Source: DASXTW01 sp046726275
GTDB lineage: Bacteria; Actinomycetota; UBA4738
Assembly (NCBI GenBank): GCA_046726275.1
Contig: JBKPAF010000054.1
Location: 1-64,000, forward strand
Direction: 5' to 3'
DNA: 64,000 bases
Part shown: positions 26,540-35,326 of the stretch, piece by piece
Layout: each line of letters opens with the position of its first letter
How positions within the stretch are numbered: the stretch's first letter is position 1
The notes under the pieces: generated by a model
What the model saw: only the letters and a program-made list of their open reading frames with translations
The model's database searches: none
What the model was told of the DNA's origin: nothing
Made by a program: the position numbers and the translations under genes

Positions 26540-26545
26540 TATCGT
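26540..26545 (+). promoter_or_regulatory. candidate -10 box (TATCGT) of gatB
   Basis: TATCGT lies 10 bp before the gatB ATG with no Shine-Dalgarno, suggesting a leaderless transcript separate from gatCA. Confidence 0.4.
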
Positions 26546-26555
26546 GTGATCCACC

Positions 26556-28010
26556 ATGGCCGACGCGTTCGAGACCGTCATCGGGCTGGAGTGCCACGTC
26601 GAGCTGGCAACGACGACGAAGATGTTCTGCGGTTGTCTCAACGAGTTCGGGGCCCCTCCGAACGTCAACGTGTGCCCGGTCTGCCTGGGGCACCCAGGGA
26701 CGCTTCCGGTACCCAACGAGAAGGCCATCGAGTACACGATCAAGATCGGGCTCGCCCTCGATTGCGAGATCGTCCCTCGATCGCTGTTCCACCGGAAGAA
26801 CTACTTCTATCCGGACATGCCCAAGAACTTCCAGATCTCCCAGTACGACCTCCCGCTGTGCGTCAACGGCCACCTCGACATCGAGGTCGACCGGGAACCC
26901 CGTCGCATCGGCATCACCCGCGTCCACCTGGAGGAGGACACGGGCAAGACGGCCCATGCGGGGGCCACCGGACGGATCGGGGGGGCCGAGTATGCCCTGG
27001 AGGACTACAACCGGGCGGGCGTCCCTCTGGTCGAGGTGGTGTCCGAGCCCGATATGCGGACCCCGGAGGAGGCCCGCGCCTACTTCACTGAGCTCAGGGG
27101 CACCCTGGAGGCTCTGGGGGTATCGGACGTCCGCATGGAGGAAGGCTCCCTTCGGTGCGACGCCAATATCAGTGTTCGCGCGCCGGGCAGCCCGGAACTC
27201 GGCACCAAGGTCGAGATCAAGAACCTGAACTCGATCCGCTCGATCTACCAGGCGCTCCGATACGAGCAGGACCGGCAGCTCGAGGCGATCAGGCGGGGCG
27301 AGAGGCTGATCCAGGAGACCCGGCACTGGGAGGAGAACCGTGGTGTCACGACCCACGGCCGGTCCAAGGAGTACGCGTTCGACTACCGGTACTTCCCCGA
27401 GCCCGACCTCGCGCCGATCGAGCCCGACCCGGAGTGGATCGAGAAGCTACGGGCGGAGCTGCCGGAGCTGCCCTCTTCCCGGCGGCGCCGGTTCGAGGAC
27501 GCGTATGGCCTGGATCCCCGCCAAGGGGCGCTGGTCGGCGGGACCCGGGCGTGGGCCGACTTCTTCGAACAGACCGTGTCGCTTGGCGCGGATCCGAAGG
27601 CCGTGGCGAACTGGATGAGCGGAGACCTGGCCGCTCTGCTCCGGGAAAACGCGCAGTCGATCGAAGGGTCGAAGGTCACCCCGCAGCACGTGGCCGATCT
27701 GATCCGGCTGTTCGCGGAAGGCATCATCTCCTCGGCGGGCGCGAAGACCGCCCTTCAGGTCGCATTCGACTCGGGCCAGCCCATCGAACAGATCGTCGAG
27801 GAGAGAGGGCTCCGCCAGGTATCGGACGCCTCGGCCCTGGAGGGCGTGATCGACGAGGTGATCAGCGAGAACCCGGGGCCGGCCGAGCAATTCCGCAAGG
27901 GCAAGGAGGGGGCACTCAATGCGCTGGTCGGCCATGTGATGAAGAAGACCAGGGGCGCGGCCAATCCCGGACTGGCCGGCGAGCTCCTCCGTCAGCGGCT
28001 GACGGGCTGA
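26556..28010 (+). CDS. gatB: aspartyl/glutamyl-tRNA amidotransferase subunit B
   Basis: 484 residues; the kinase/transamidase subunit that phosphorylates the tRNA-bound Glu and adds ammonia. Family motifs: VIGLECHVELATTTKMFCGC with a CPVCLG zinc pair, HRKNYFYPDMPKNFQISQYD, RVHLEEDTGKTAHAG, VPLVEVVSEPDMRTPEEA, RCDANISVRAPG and the C-terminal tail domain ending HVMKKTRGAANPGLAGELLR that binds the tRNA. Separated from gatCA by the EamA gene on the other strand, so it has its own promoter. Confidence 0.96.
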   Translation: MADAFETVIGLECHVELATTTKMFCGCLNEFGAPPNVNVCPVCLGHPGTLPVPNEKAIEYTIKIGLALDCEIVPRSLFHRKNYFYPDMPKNFQISQYDLPLCVNGHLDIEVDREPRRIGITRVHLEEDTGKTAHAGATGRIGGAEYALEDYNRAGVPLVEVVSEPDMRTPEEARAYFTELRGTLEALGVSDVRMEEGSLRCDANISVRAPGSPELGTKVEIKNLNSIRSIYQALRYEQDRQLEAIRRGERLIQETRHWEENRGVTTHGRSKEYAFDYRYFPEPDLAPIEPDPEWIEKLRAELPELPSSRRRRFEDAYGLDPRQGALVGGTRAWADFFEQTVSLGADPKAVANWMSGDLAALLRENAQSIEGSKVTPQHVADLIRLFAEGIISSAGAKTALQVAFDSGQPIEQIVEERGLRQVSDASALEGVIDEVISENPGPAEQFRKGKEGALNALVGHVMKKTRGAANPGLAGELLRQRLTG

Positions 28011-28028
28011 GCCCCCACGTTCGAGCGC

Positions 28029-30695
28029 TCAGCTGGTGGGCAGCTCGGCCGTCCAGACGCCTGCCCGCGTTCCGTCGCGGCCCACGACGATCAGGTGTGA
28101 TCCCGTGCGGGTGATGCCGGTCATCACCCGATTCCCTCCGGAGCCGATGGCCCTGGTGGATCGGGTCCACGTCACGCCGTCCTCCGAATACCACACGGCG
28201 GCGCCCGTTTCCTCACCGGCCTCGTCGACCCCTACCGCCATCAATCCGAACCCGGGAACCTCGACGATCCCTCGCATCACTTGCACGTCGTCCGCAGCCA
28301 GGGCGTCCTGTGTGGGAGCCCGATCCCACGTCCTGCCGTCCACAGACGTCCACACGGCGGCATCCCGATTCCCGTTCGGACTGTCGTATCCCACGGCGAC
28401 GAAACCCCCCTGGAACGCGACCACGCTTACGATGGATGCATCGCCTCGTCCGCCTCTCACCGTTCCGCGATCCCAAGAGTTGACCGAATCGTCGAAGAAC
28501 CACGCGGCGGCCTGGCCCTTCTCGTCGCCGACCACCACGATCTGACCGTTGCCATCTGTCACGTCCCGCAGACTGCTGCCGGCGGCCTCCTCGAAGACCG
28601 GATTGGTCGCCTTGTCCCAATGCAGCCCATCGTCCGATGGCCATAGGCGGGCGTGGCCGCCGCTCACCCCTACGCCGATAGCGACGTCCCGCACGATGGC
28701 CACCCGGTTCATGAAGGTGTCCCCGGCACCATGGAAATCGGCCTGATCCGGAACGGGGGTCCACGTCGCGCCGCCGTCCGGGGAGATCCACGCGGCCGCT
28801 GACCTTGTCCGCTGCCCTGCGAGCTTCTCCCATCCCACCGCCACAAGGCCCGTCTCGTCGCCTGCGATCCCCTGGGCAACCTGGGTCCCTCCTTCCGTGG
28901 AGGCGAGCAGTATCCGGCGACTCCAGGAGAAACCATCGGAGGACACCCAGACTGCCCCGCTGGACCCATCGTTGCCCGCAGCGAGCAACGTCCCGCCGAC
29001 GAAGGCCGGCCGCAGCATGGATCCGGACCTGGTGGCTTGGATATCCCTCGATGGCACGGGGGCGAACGAGATCTTCGAAAGTGGGGATGTGGTGAGAGCG
29101 GTCCCACTCGGTCCCGACGTCGGCGTGAGCCCTCCGGTCGGTTTGGTCGAGGGACCGGGACCGCCGCCCCGACTGATCAAGGCGACAACCAGAACGATCA
29201 GGGCGATCGCACCCGCGATCACTCCGAGCACGGCTCCTCGGTGCCGTTGCCAGATCCCGCCTGGTGGCGGCACGGGCGAAGGGCGCTCCGCCGGCGGGTG
29301 CTCTGCCGGCGATGGAGCGACGTCGGGACGGACGGGCGAGACGGCCTCGGCCGCAGGCTCGAGCGCGCTCGGAAGCGGTCCCGGTGGGGCAGTGGAGACG
29401 ACCGGGGAGGCGGCTTCTGCCGGGGTGAGGGGGGTCGTCTCCGGCTCTACGGCCGGCGCGACCGTCTCGGCTTCCGCGGCCTCGACGTCAGCCGCGGCGG
29501 GGGGCGCAGCCGCAGCTGTAACGACGACCGAACGGGTGGGCTGATCATGCTCGCGTTGAGCTCGCGCTTCCAGGCGCTCGTCCCGGTCCTCGATCTCGAA
29601 GATCCGTCCGTCGGGGGACCGCATGTAGAGGACGGGCGTCGCCCACTCGACGGCGTTGACCCGGGTGAAGATGGCCTTGCGGGCCTCGGACAGCGCAGCG
29701 TCGACCGGATACCCGTCCGCCACCGCCGAGTAGAACTCGTTGGCCATCGTGATCGCCGCGACGTCCGAGATCTCGAACTGCATCGCGATGACCGCGGGGA
29801 TGCCCTTGCGGACCAGGCTCTGGGCCGTGCCGGCGAAGGGATCGGTCGTCGAGGTCCGCGCGCCCTCGCAGGCGTTCAGGACCACCAGCCTGAGCGCCTC
29901 GTGGTCGTGCAGGAGGACGCCGAGGGACTCGCCCGACACGGGGTGGCCCCTGCCTTCGAGGTCCTCCAGCAGGAGCACGCCATCCTGAGCCTCCTCGTCG
30001 AACGCCCCGTGCCCCACGAAGTGCAGGACGTGATACTCCTCCCGGCGGAGCCTTCGCTGAAGCGCCTCCAGGGAGGGCGTGTCGACCCGGTCCATCACCA
30101 GGCGGCCCTCGGTGACGGTCGGGCCGAGCGCCTCGTTGAGCTTGGCCCACTCGTGCTCCACGTCCAGAGGCGGGTAGCCGCTCGGGCTGGAGATCAGGCA
30201 CAGCATCCGCAACGGCGGGGTCGCGGCGAGCGGCTCAACCCGCTGGGGCAGGTCGATGTACCTGACCAGAGGCGTCTGGTCGGAGAGGCACAGGAAGCCA
30301 TCCGAGGAGCTGTCGTAGAGGAACTCCCAGGGGATGTTCGCCAGCGCCGGGGCGTCTCCCAGATGAAGCCGGACCCGGAGGCCTGCGTGGCTCCGATCGG
30401 CCTCGTCCATGCTCCTCAACAGGCACGTGCTGACCGGCCCGGAGAACAGAGACTCGTACAGGTGGCCGCCGAAGGAGCGCACGTCCTTCATCTGGGGGGA
30501 CGCGATCGCCCGAACCGTCCGTCTGGTGGTCAGCCGGAAGACCTGGAGAACCAGGATCTCCAGGTCCTTCTCGGAGAACGGAAGGGTGAAGGTCGTTTCG
30601 GATTCCCCGGCGGGCGAGTCGAGGACCGTGGCCCGGTAGTTGGGCCCGTCGCTCTCGATGAGCAGGTCGAAGTCTAGATACGAGTTGGGTGACAC
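28029..30695 (-). CDS. CHAT-domain (caspase-like) protein with membrane helix and extracytoplasmic propeller
   Basis: 888 residues in four parts. (1) N-terminal CHAT protease domain, about 1-370, with the His-Cys dyad H229 (LHFVGHGAFD) and C276 (LVVLNACEGAR), and a preceding IPWEFLYD motif typical of CHAT families. (2) Ala/Pro/Glu-rich linker, about 390-480. (3) One membrane helix, about 487-508. (4) A C-terminal domain, about 545-888, of repeats shaped like VWVSSDGFSWSRR, AWISPDGGATWTPV, VWTSVDGRTWDRA and VWYSEDGVTWTRS, spaced about 45-60 residues, resembling BNR/Asp-box propellers. The arrangement suggests an outside sensor coupled to an inside protease. GTG start with GGAG upstream. No defence genes adjoin. 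Substrate unknown. Confidence 0.85.
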   Translation of the reverse strand: MSPNSYLDFDLLIESDGPNYRATVLDSPAGESETTFTLPFSEKDLEILVLQVFRLTTRRTVRAIASPQMKDVRSFGGHLYESLFSGPVSTCLLRSMDEADRSHAGLRVRLHLGDAPALANIPWEFLYDSSSDGFLCLSDQTPLVRYIDLPQRVEPLAATPPLRMLCLISSPSGYPPLDVEHEWAKLNEALGPTVTEGRLVMDRVDTPSLEALQRRLRREEYHVLHFVGHGAFDEEAQDGVLLLEDLEGRGHPVSGESLGVLLHDHEALRLVVLNACEGARTSTTDPFAGTAQSLVRKGIPAVIAMQFEISDVAAITMANEFYSAVADGYPVDAALSEARKAIFTRVNAVEWATPVLYMRSPDGRIFEIEDRDERLEARAQREHDQPTRSVVVTAAAAPPAAADVEAAEAETVAPAVEPETTPLTPAEAASPVVSTAPPGPLPSALEPAAEAVSPVRPDVAPSPAEHPPAERPSPVPPPGGIWQRHRGAVLGVIAGAIALIVLVVALISRGGGPGPSTKPTGGLTPTSGPSGTALTTSPLSKISFAPVPSRDIQATRSGSMLRPAFVGGTLLAAGNDGSSGAVWVSSDGFSWSRRILLASTEGGTQVAQGIAGDETGLVAVGWEKLAGQRTRSAAAWISPDGGATWTPVPDQADFHGAGDTFMNRVAIVRDVAIGVGVSGGHARLWPSDDGLHWDKATNPVFEEAAGSSLRDVTDGNGQIVVVGDEKGQAAAWFFDDSVNSWDRGTVRGGRGDASIVSVVAFQGGFVAVGYDSPNGNRDAAVWTSVDGRTWDRAPTQDALAADDVQVMRGIVEVPGFGLMAVGVDEAGEETGAAVWYSEDGVTWTRSTRAIGSGGNRVMTGITRTGSHLIVVGRDGTRAGVWTAELPTS

Positions 30696-30880
30696 GATGC
30701 CGCTCCGGGCCTTTCGGCCGCTCTCCCTCGAAGGTAGGGCGATGCTACCCTGGGCCGCCCGTTCGTGGAATCCCTTCCTTGGGGGAATCGCCGGGTCCCG
30801 GAGGGAGCCGCAGAAAATCAGTTGATCCGCTTGCCTCGGGACGGCGAATCCCGTACAACCCTGCCGCGCAAAGGGAGCCC

Positions 30881-31774
30881 ATGGCCTCGGGATTCGACCT
30901 CGACAAGTACCTCCGGGCCTCGAAGAAGGTCGATCTGTCGGGGATCGACTGGAGGCGCGTCAAGGACCATCCCCTGTCCATCGCGGAGGCGAGGACGCTC
31001 GCCTACATGATGGACATCGAGAGCCACACGGTGATCTTCCTCCGGGACCTGCTGGCGACCAGGGCCGCGTTCGAGCCGGAAGTGACCGCCTTCCTGTCGT
31101 GCTGGGTCTATGAGGAGCTCTGGCACGGCGAAGCCTTCAGCAGGTTCCTGGGCGAGGCCGGTTACGAGCTGCCCCCGGACCGCGAGCGGGTCTGGAACGA
31201 CGCTCCGTACCCCTCCCGAACGGGGCGGAACACCTGGATCAGAAGGAAATTGGGAGCGAAAGGATATGTCTCGTACTTGGCCACCACGGCGGCAGCCGCG
31301 GTGATCAAGGACTTCGTCGCCGTCCACATGACGTGGGGGGCCGTCAACGAGCTGTCCACCCTGAGTGGGTACCACCGGCTGATCGCCACGACCGAACACC
31401 CCGTGCTGGTCGACCTCCTCGACCGGATCATCAAGGACGAGCGCCGCCACTTCGCCTTCTACCGCGCTCAGGCTCGGATGCGGCTGGAGCGCAGCCGGCA
31501 AGCTCGCACGGTCACCCGGTGGGCGCTGGAGCACCTGTGGGCGCCGGTAGGGACCGGGGTGCGCCCGCAGCAGGAGACGGATTTCGTCGTGACCTACCTG
31601 TTCGGGAACGCCGAGGGCCGGGTAGCGGCGGCCGAGCTCGACGCGACGATCGGCGACCTTCCCGGACTCGACGGTATCCACATCTATCGGGACGCTCTCC
31701 GCCAGGCGCTCCGCCGGACGCGCGCGCTGCCTCCAGGAAGGGTGACCACACCCCTCGCCGCGTTCCGAGCCTGA
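30881..31774 (+). CDS. ferritin-like diiron protein, acyl-ACP desaturase-like
   Basis: 297 residues, mostly helical. Candidate diiron ligands appear in sequence order: E47 (MMDIESHTVIF), the ExxH pair E79/H82 (YEELWHGEAF), a Glu in WGAVNELSTLSGY, and the ExxH in IKDERRHFAFYRAQ. This four-helix pattern matches type 2 (soluble) acyl-ACP desaturases and relatives. ATG 30881 has AAGGGAG about 4 bp upstream; an in-frame extension to 30689 is not needed. Reaction not certain: desaturation of an acyl carrier substrate is the best guess. Divergent from the CHAT gene. Confidence 0.75.
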   Translation: MASGFDLDKYLRASKKVDLSGIDWRRVKDHPLSIAEARTLAYMMDIESHTVIFLRDLLATRAAFEPEVTAFLSCWVYEELWHGEAFSRFLGEAGYELPPDRERVWNDAPYPSRTGRNTWIRRKLGAKGYVSYLATTAAAAVIKDFVAVHMTWGAVNELSTLSGYHRLIATTEHPVLVDLLDRIIKDERRHFAFYRAQARMRLERSRQARTVTRWALEHLWAPVGTGVRPQQETDFVVTYLFGNAEGRVAAAELDATIGDLPGLDGIHIYRDALRQALRRTRALPPGRVTTPLAAFRA

Positions 31775-31822
31775 GTGAGCAGGGGCCGGTGATACCCTAG
31801 CCACACCGCGAGAGGGGCGGAC

Positions 31823-31842
31823 GCGGCCGTTCGCACGGCCGC
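31823..31842 (+). promoter_or_regulatory. leader stem-loop before the class V aminotransferase gene
   Basis: GCGGCCG-TTCGCA-CGGCCGC, a perfect 7-bp stem with a 6-nt loop, sits 21 bp before the GTG at 31864. A TACCCT box upstream (around 31793) could be the promoter, placing the hairpin in the 5' leader. Confidence 0.3.
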
Positions 31843-31863
31843 CAGCGAGGGAGTGACCGCGTC

Positions 31864-33042
31864 GTGGAGAAGCCGGAGATCATCATGGCGCCGGGGCCTA
31901 CCCCGGTTCCCCCCGAGGTGCTGCTCGCGCAGGGCAGTCCGCTCGTCTACCACCGAGGCCCGGGGTACGGGGATCTTCTCCGCGAGGTCACCGAAGGGCT
32001 GAAGAAGGCCTTCCGGACAGAGAACGACGTCTTGGTGTTCACCTCGTCGGGGACCGGCGGGCTCGAGTCGGCAGTGGCCAACCTGTTCTCCCCAGGCGAT
32101 CCGGTGATCGCCCCCGTGGCCGGGTACTTCGGCGATCGGTTCGCCAGGATCGCCGCGGCGTTCGGCCAGGACGTCCGGCGCATCGAGTACGAATGGGGCC
32201 GGGCGGTTCGTCCCGAGGACGTCGAGAGAGCCCTGGGCGACACACCCGGAGCCAAGGCTGTCCTGGTCCAGCACAGCGAGACCTCCACGGGAGTCGTCTA
32301 CGACATCGAGGGCATCGGACGCGTGACCCGCCAGGCCGGCGTCCTCCTCGTGGTCGACGTCATCTCGAGTCTGGGAGCCGTCCCGTACGAGGGCGACGCC
32401 TGGGGAGTGGACGTGGCCATCGGTGGTTCGCAGAAAGCGTTCAGCGCGACGCCGGGGCTCTCCTTCGTGTCGATCTCGAATGCCGCGTGGCAAGCCACGC
32501 AGACGGCCGCGAACCCCCGCTTCTACTTCGATTGGGCCCAGTACAAGAAGTCCTACGAGCTGGAGAGCCCGGAGAATCCGTTCACGCCCGCCATCTCCCT
32601 GATGCTCGGGATGCGGGCCGCCCTCAGGCGGTACTTCGACGAGGGACCGGAGGCGGTCCTGGAGCGCCACCGCATCCTGTCCGCCGCGGTCAAGGAGGGG
32701 ATCAGGGCCCTCGGCCTGGATCTGTCGGGTGAGCACCTCGATCGAGCCTGGGCCGTGACCGCCATCAGGGCGCCGGAGGGCATCGACGGGGACGAGCTGG
32801 TGGCCAAGGTTCGCCGGGACCACGGGATCATCCTGGCTCCCGGACAGGGCCCAATGAAGGGCAAGGTCTTCCGGATCGGGCATCTCGGGAACTACGACCG
32901 ATTCGACATCATCCGGGGCCTGGCCGCCCTCGAGCTCACCCTGGAGGAGATGGGGTACCCGGTGAAGCGTGGGTCGGCGGTGGCGGCCGCCGAGCAGGTC
33001 TTCTCCGCCGCGCCGGCCACGTCGTCCGTGCCGGGGACCTAG
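31864..33042 (+). CDS. class V aminotransferase, probable phosphoserine/serine-type
   Basis: 392-residue PLP enzyme of the alanine-glyoxylate/serine-pyruvate type. The PLP Lys is K191 in IGGSQKAFSATPG, the pyridine-N Asp is D165 in LLVVDVISSLG, and TSSGTGGLESAVANL holds the phosphate. It lies 14 bp upstream of serA, and no other serC is in the window, so it probably makes phosphoserine from 3-phosphohydroxypyruvate, as class V enzymes do in some archaea and bacteria; serine-glyoxylate aminotransfer is the alternative. GTG start with GAGGGAG about 10 bp upstream. Confidence 0.85.
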   Translation: MEKPEIIMAPGPTPVPPEVLLAQGSPLVYHRGPGYGDLLREVTEGLKKAFRTENDVLVFTSSGTGGLESAVANLFSPGDPVIAPVAGYFGDRFARIAAAFGQDVRRIEYEWGRAVRPEDVERALGDTPGAKAVLVQHSETSTGVVYDIEGIGRVTRQAGVLLVVDVISSLGAVPYEGDAWGVDVAIGGSQKAFSATPGLSFVSISNAAWQATQTAANPRFYFDWAQYKKSYELESPENPFTPAISLMLGMRAALRRYFDEGPEAVLERHRILSAAVKEGIRALGLDLSGEHLDRAWAVTAIRAPEGIDGDELVAKVRRDHGIILAPGQGPMKGKVFRIGHLGNYDRFDIIRGLAALELTLEEMGYPVKRGSAVAAAEQVFSAAPATSSVPGT

Positions 33043-33056
33043 CACCCGCAGCGGCC

Positions 33057-34643
33057 ATGAAGGTCCTGGTCACCGAGCCGCTGTCCGAGAGCGGCCTCGC
33101 GATCCTCCGCGAGGACTTCGAGGTCGACGTGATGCCCGAGCTCGCGAAGGAGGGCCTGGCAGAGGTCATCGCTCCGTACTCCGGCCTGATCGTCCGGTCG
33201 CAGACGAAGGTCACCGAGGAGGTCTTGGACCGGGCGGAGTGGCTGAAGGTGATCGGCCGCGCCGGGATCGGCCTGGACAACGTGGACGTCGAGGCCGCCA
33301 CCCGGAGGGGAGTGTTGGTGGTAAACGCGCCGCAGTCCAACATCGTGTCGGCGGCGGAGCACACCATCGCCCTGATGCTGGCCCAGGCGCGGAACATCCC
33401 CCAGGCCAACTCCGCGCTCAAGTCGGGCCGGTGGGAGCGGGAGCACTTCCAGGGCGTCGAGCTGCACGGGAAGACCCTGGGCGTGGTCGGCCTGGGCCGG
33501 GTCGGCACCATGGTGGCCCAGAGGGCCCTGGCGTTCGGAATGCGAATCGTCGGCTACGACCCGTATGTCTCCAAGGATCGTGCCAAGCAGCTCGGGGTGG
33601 AGCTGATGCCGAACCTCGAGGCCCTACTTGTTCAGGCGGACATCATCACCATCCACCTCCCCCGTACGCCGGAAACGGAAGGGCTCATCGGGGAGCGCGA
33701 GATCACGCTCATGCGCGACGGGGCTCGCATCGTCAACACCTCGCGAGGTGGCATCGTCGACGAGAAGGCGCTGGTGACCGCGCTCCGGGACGGCAAGCTC
33801 GGGGGCGCCGCGTTGGACGTGTTCTCCGAGGAGCCGGTGCCCCAGGCCCACCCATTGCTGGTGTTCGAGCAGGTCGTCGCCACCCCTCACCTGGGGGCTT
33901 CCACGCAGGAGGCCCAGGACAAGGCAGGGGCGGCGATCGCCGAGATGGTCCGCCTGGCCCTGCGCGGGGAGTTCGTCCCATACGCGGTGAACGTGCCGGC
34001 GGCGGGCGAGGTGAACGAGCAGGTCCGGCCGTTCTTGCCCCTGGCGGAGAAGTTGGGAGCCATCCTCACCGGCCTAGCCGAGGCGCCGGTCCGGTCTCTC
34101 GAGGCGGAATACCTGGGCCGCCTCGCCGAGCACGACACGCGCGTGCTGACGCTGGCGGCGCTGAAGGGGGCCCTGGCCCGAGTGGTCCACGAGCCGGTGT
34201 CGTTCGTGAATGCCTCCATGATCGCCAGGGAACGAGGGATCGGCGTCTCGGAGCGGAAGTCCACCGCTTCGCACGACTACGTGAACCTGATGACCCTTCG
34301 AGCCGACACCGAGGACGGCGAGGTCGCCGTGTCGGGGACCCTGGTGGGGAAGAGGGACGGCGAGCGGCTGGTCCACGTGTACGACTTCGACATCGATATG
34401 GCTCCGGCAAGGTACATGGCCTTCTTCCTGTACGAGGATCGACCGGGAGTGATCGGGACGGTCGGCACGATGCTGGGGAGCGCAGGGATCAACATCGCCA
34501 GCATGGAGGTTGGCCGCAAGGAGGTGGGAGGCGCGGCCCTGATGGGCTTGACCGTCGACAGCCCCATCCCTGCCGAAGTCCTGGCCGAGATCGAACAGAC
34601 GGTCGGGGCCAAACGGGCTCACTCCATCGTCGTCCCCACGTGA
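33057..34643 (+). CDS. serA: D-3-phosphoglycerate dehydrogenase, long form
   Basis: 528 residues; first step of the phosphorylated serine pathway, NAD-dependent oxidation of 3-phosphoglycerate. Domain order: substrate domain, NAD fold with GLGRVGTMVAQRALAFGMRI, catalytic Arg in VNTSRGGIVDEKAL and His in TPHLGASTQEAQDKAG, an ASB intervening domain from about 325, and a C-terminal ACT domain (FFLYEDRPGVIGTVGTML) that binds serine in feedback inhibition. Length matches the actinobacterial type. Operon with the aminotransferase upstream. Confidence 0.95.
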   Translation: MKVLVTEPLSESGLAILREDFEVDVMPELAKEGLAEVIAPYSGLIVRSQTKVTEEVLDRAEWLKVIGRAGIGLDNVDVEAATRRGVLVVNAPQSNIVSAAEHTIALMLAQARNIPQANSALKSGRWEREHFQGVELHGKTLGVVGLGRVGTMVAQRALAFGMRIVGYDPYVSKDRAKQLGVELMPNLEALLVQADIITIHLPRTPETEGLIGEREITLMRDGARIVNTSRGGIVDEKALVTALRDGKLGGAALDVFSEEPVPQAHPLLVFEQVVATPHLGASTQEAQDKAGAAIAEMVRLALRGEFVPYAVNVPAAGEVNEQVRPFLPLAEKLGAILTGLAEAPVRSLEAEYLGRLAEHDTRVLTLAALKGALARVVHEPVSFVNASMIARERGIGVSERKSTASHDYVNLMTLRADTEDGEVAVSGTLVGKRDGERLVHVYDFDIDMAPARYMAFFLYEDRPGVIGTVGTMLGSAGINIASMEVGRKEVGGAALMGLTVDSPIPAEVLAEIEQTVGAKRAHSIVVPT

Positions 34644-34693
34644 GCCGACAGTCGGCCGAGGCGCGCCGACACCCTCTTCCAGCCGCCCTCGGC

Positions 34694-35176
34694 TCAGTCG
34701 TTGGAGATGTCAAACCCCTTCGTGTTCAGGTCGTTGATGGCCTTCTGGATGGCGATCATCGCGGGGAGTGTCTGATCGGTGACCTGCTGGTTGAACCTCT
34801 GGATCGCGTCCAGGTCGCCCTTCTCCGTGGCCTCGGCGAACGCCCCGAAGGCCGCGGCGAAGTCCCGGAAACCGTCTGCCAGCCTTCGGTGGATGTCCTC
34901 GATCTCCGACGGTGGAGTCACCTTGTCCAGGCGGTCGGCTGCGTCCCGGATGTTGTCCTGGCCGTCCCGGATGGCCCCCGCCGCCTCCGCCAGCGAGCTC
35001 GGGTTCGCCAGCTTCGGGGAGGAAAACGTCTCCGAGAGCGTGGTGGAGAGCTCGTTGCCGATCTGGTTGACAGTGCGCTCGTACTGAGCCTTCGTGAGTC
35101 GCGACTCGCCTGCGCACGCCGCGGCGATGAGGGCGACGATCGTCAGGGAGACGAAGACTCTCATCCGCTCAGGCAC
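34694..35176 (-). CDS. putative lipoprotein, helical, unknown function
   Basis: 160 residues. Signal peptide with lipobox LIAAAC (Cys about residue 21) predicts a lipid-anchored surface protein. The rest is almost entirely amphipathic helix, charged and without motifs (IRDGQDNIRDAADRLDKVTP, IHRRLADGFRDFAAAFGAFA), perhaps a helical bundle. It converges on serA, and the intervening 50 bp hold only weak short inverted repeats. Not recognised. Confidence 0.65.
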   Translation of the reverse strand: MPERMRVFVSLTIVALIAAACAGESRLTKAQYERTVNQIGNELSTTLSETFSSPKLANPSSLAEAAGAIRDGQDNIRDAADRLDKVTPPSEIEDIHRRLADGFRDFAAAFGAFAEATEKGDLDAIQRFNQQVTDQTLPAMIAIQKAINDLNTKGFDISND

Positions 35177-35326
35177 GAGGACCAGCCACGCTAGGTGTTC
35201 GGACGCGGGCCGTCAACGGGCGGTGTGCTGAGCGGCGCGGCGCCCGGGTATCCTTTAAGGCAAGCAAGTCTCGTCGCCGCTCCCCAACGGCGCGGGTTCT
35301 CCCTGATCGATCGAAGGAGGATCGAG

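Noticed and set aside
32969..35194. 741-codon plus-strand open frame
   Set aside because: Gly/Arg-rich shadow of serA, which has all catalytic motifs in its own frame.
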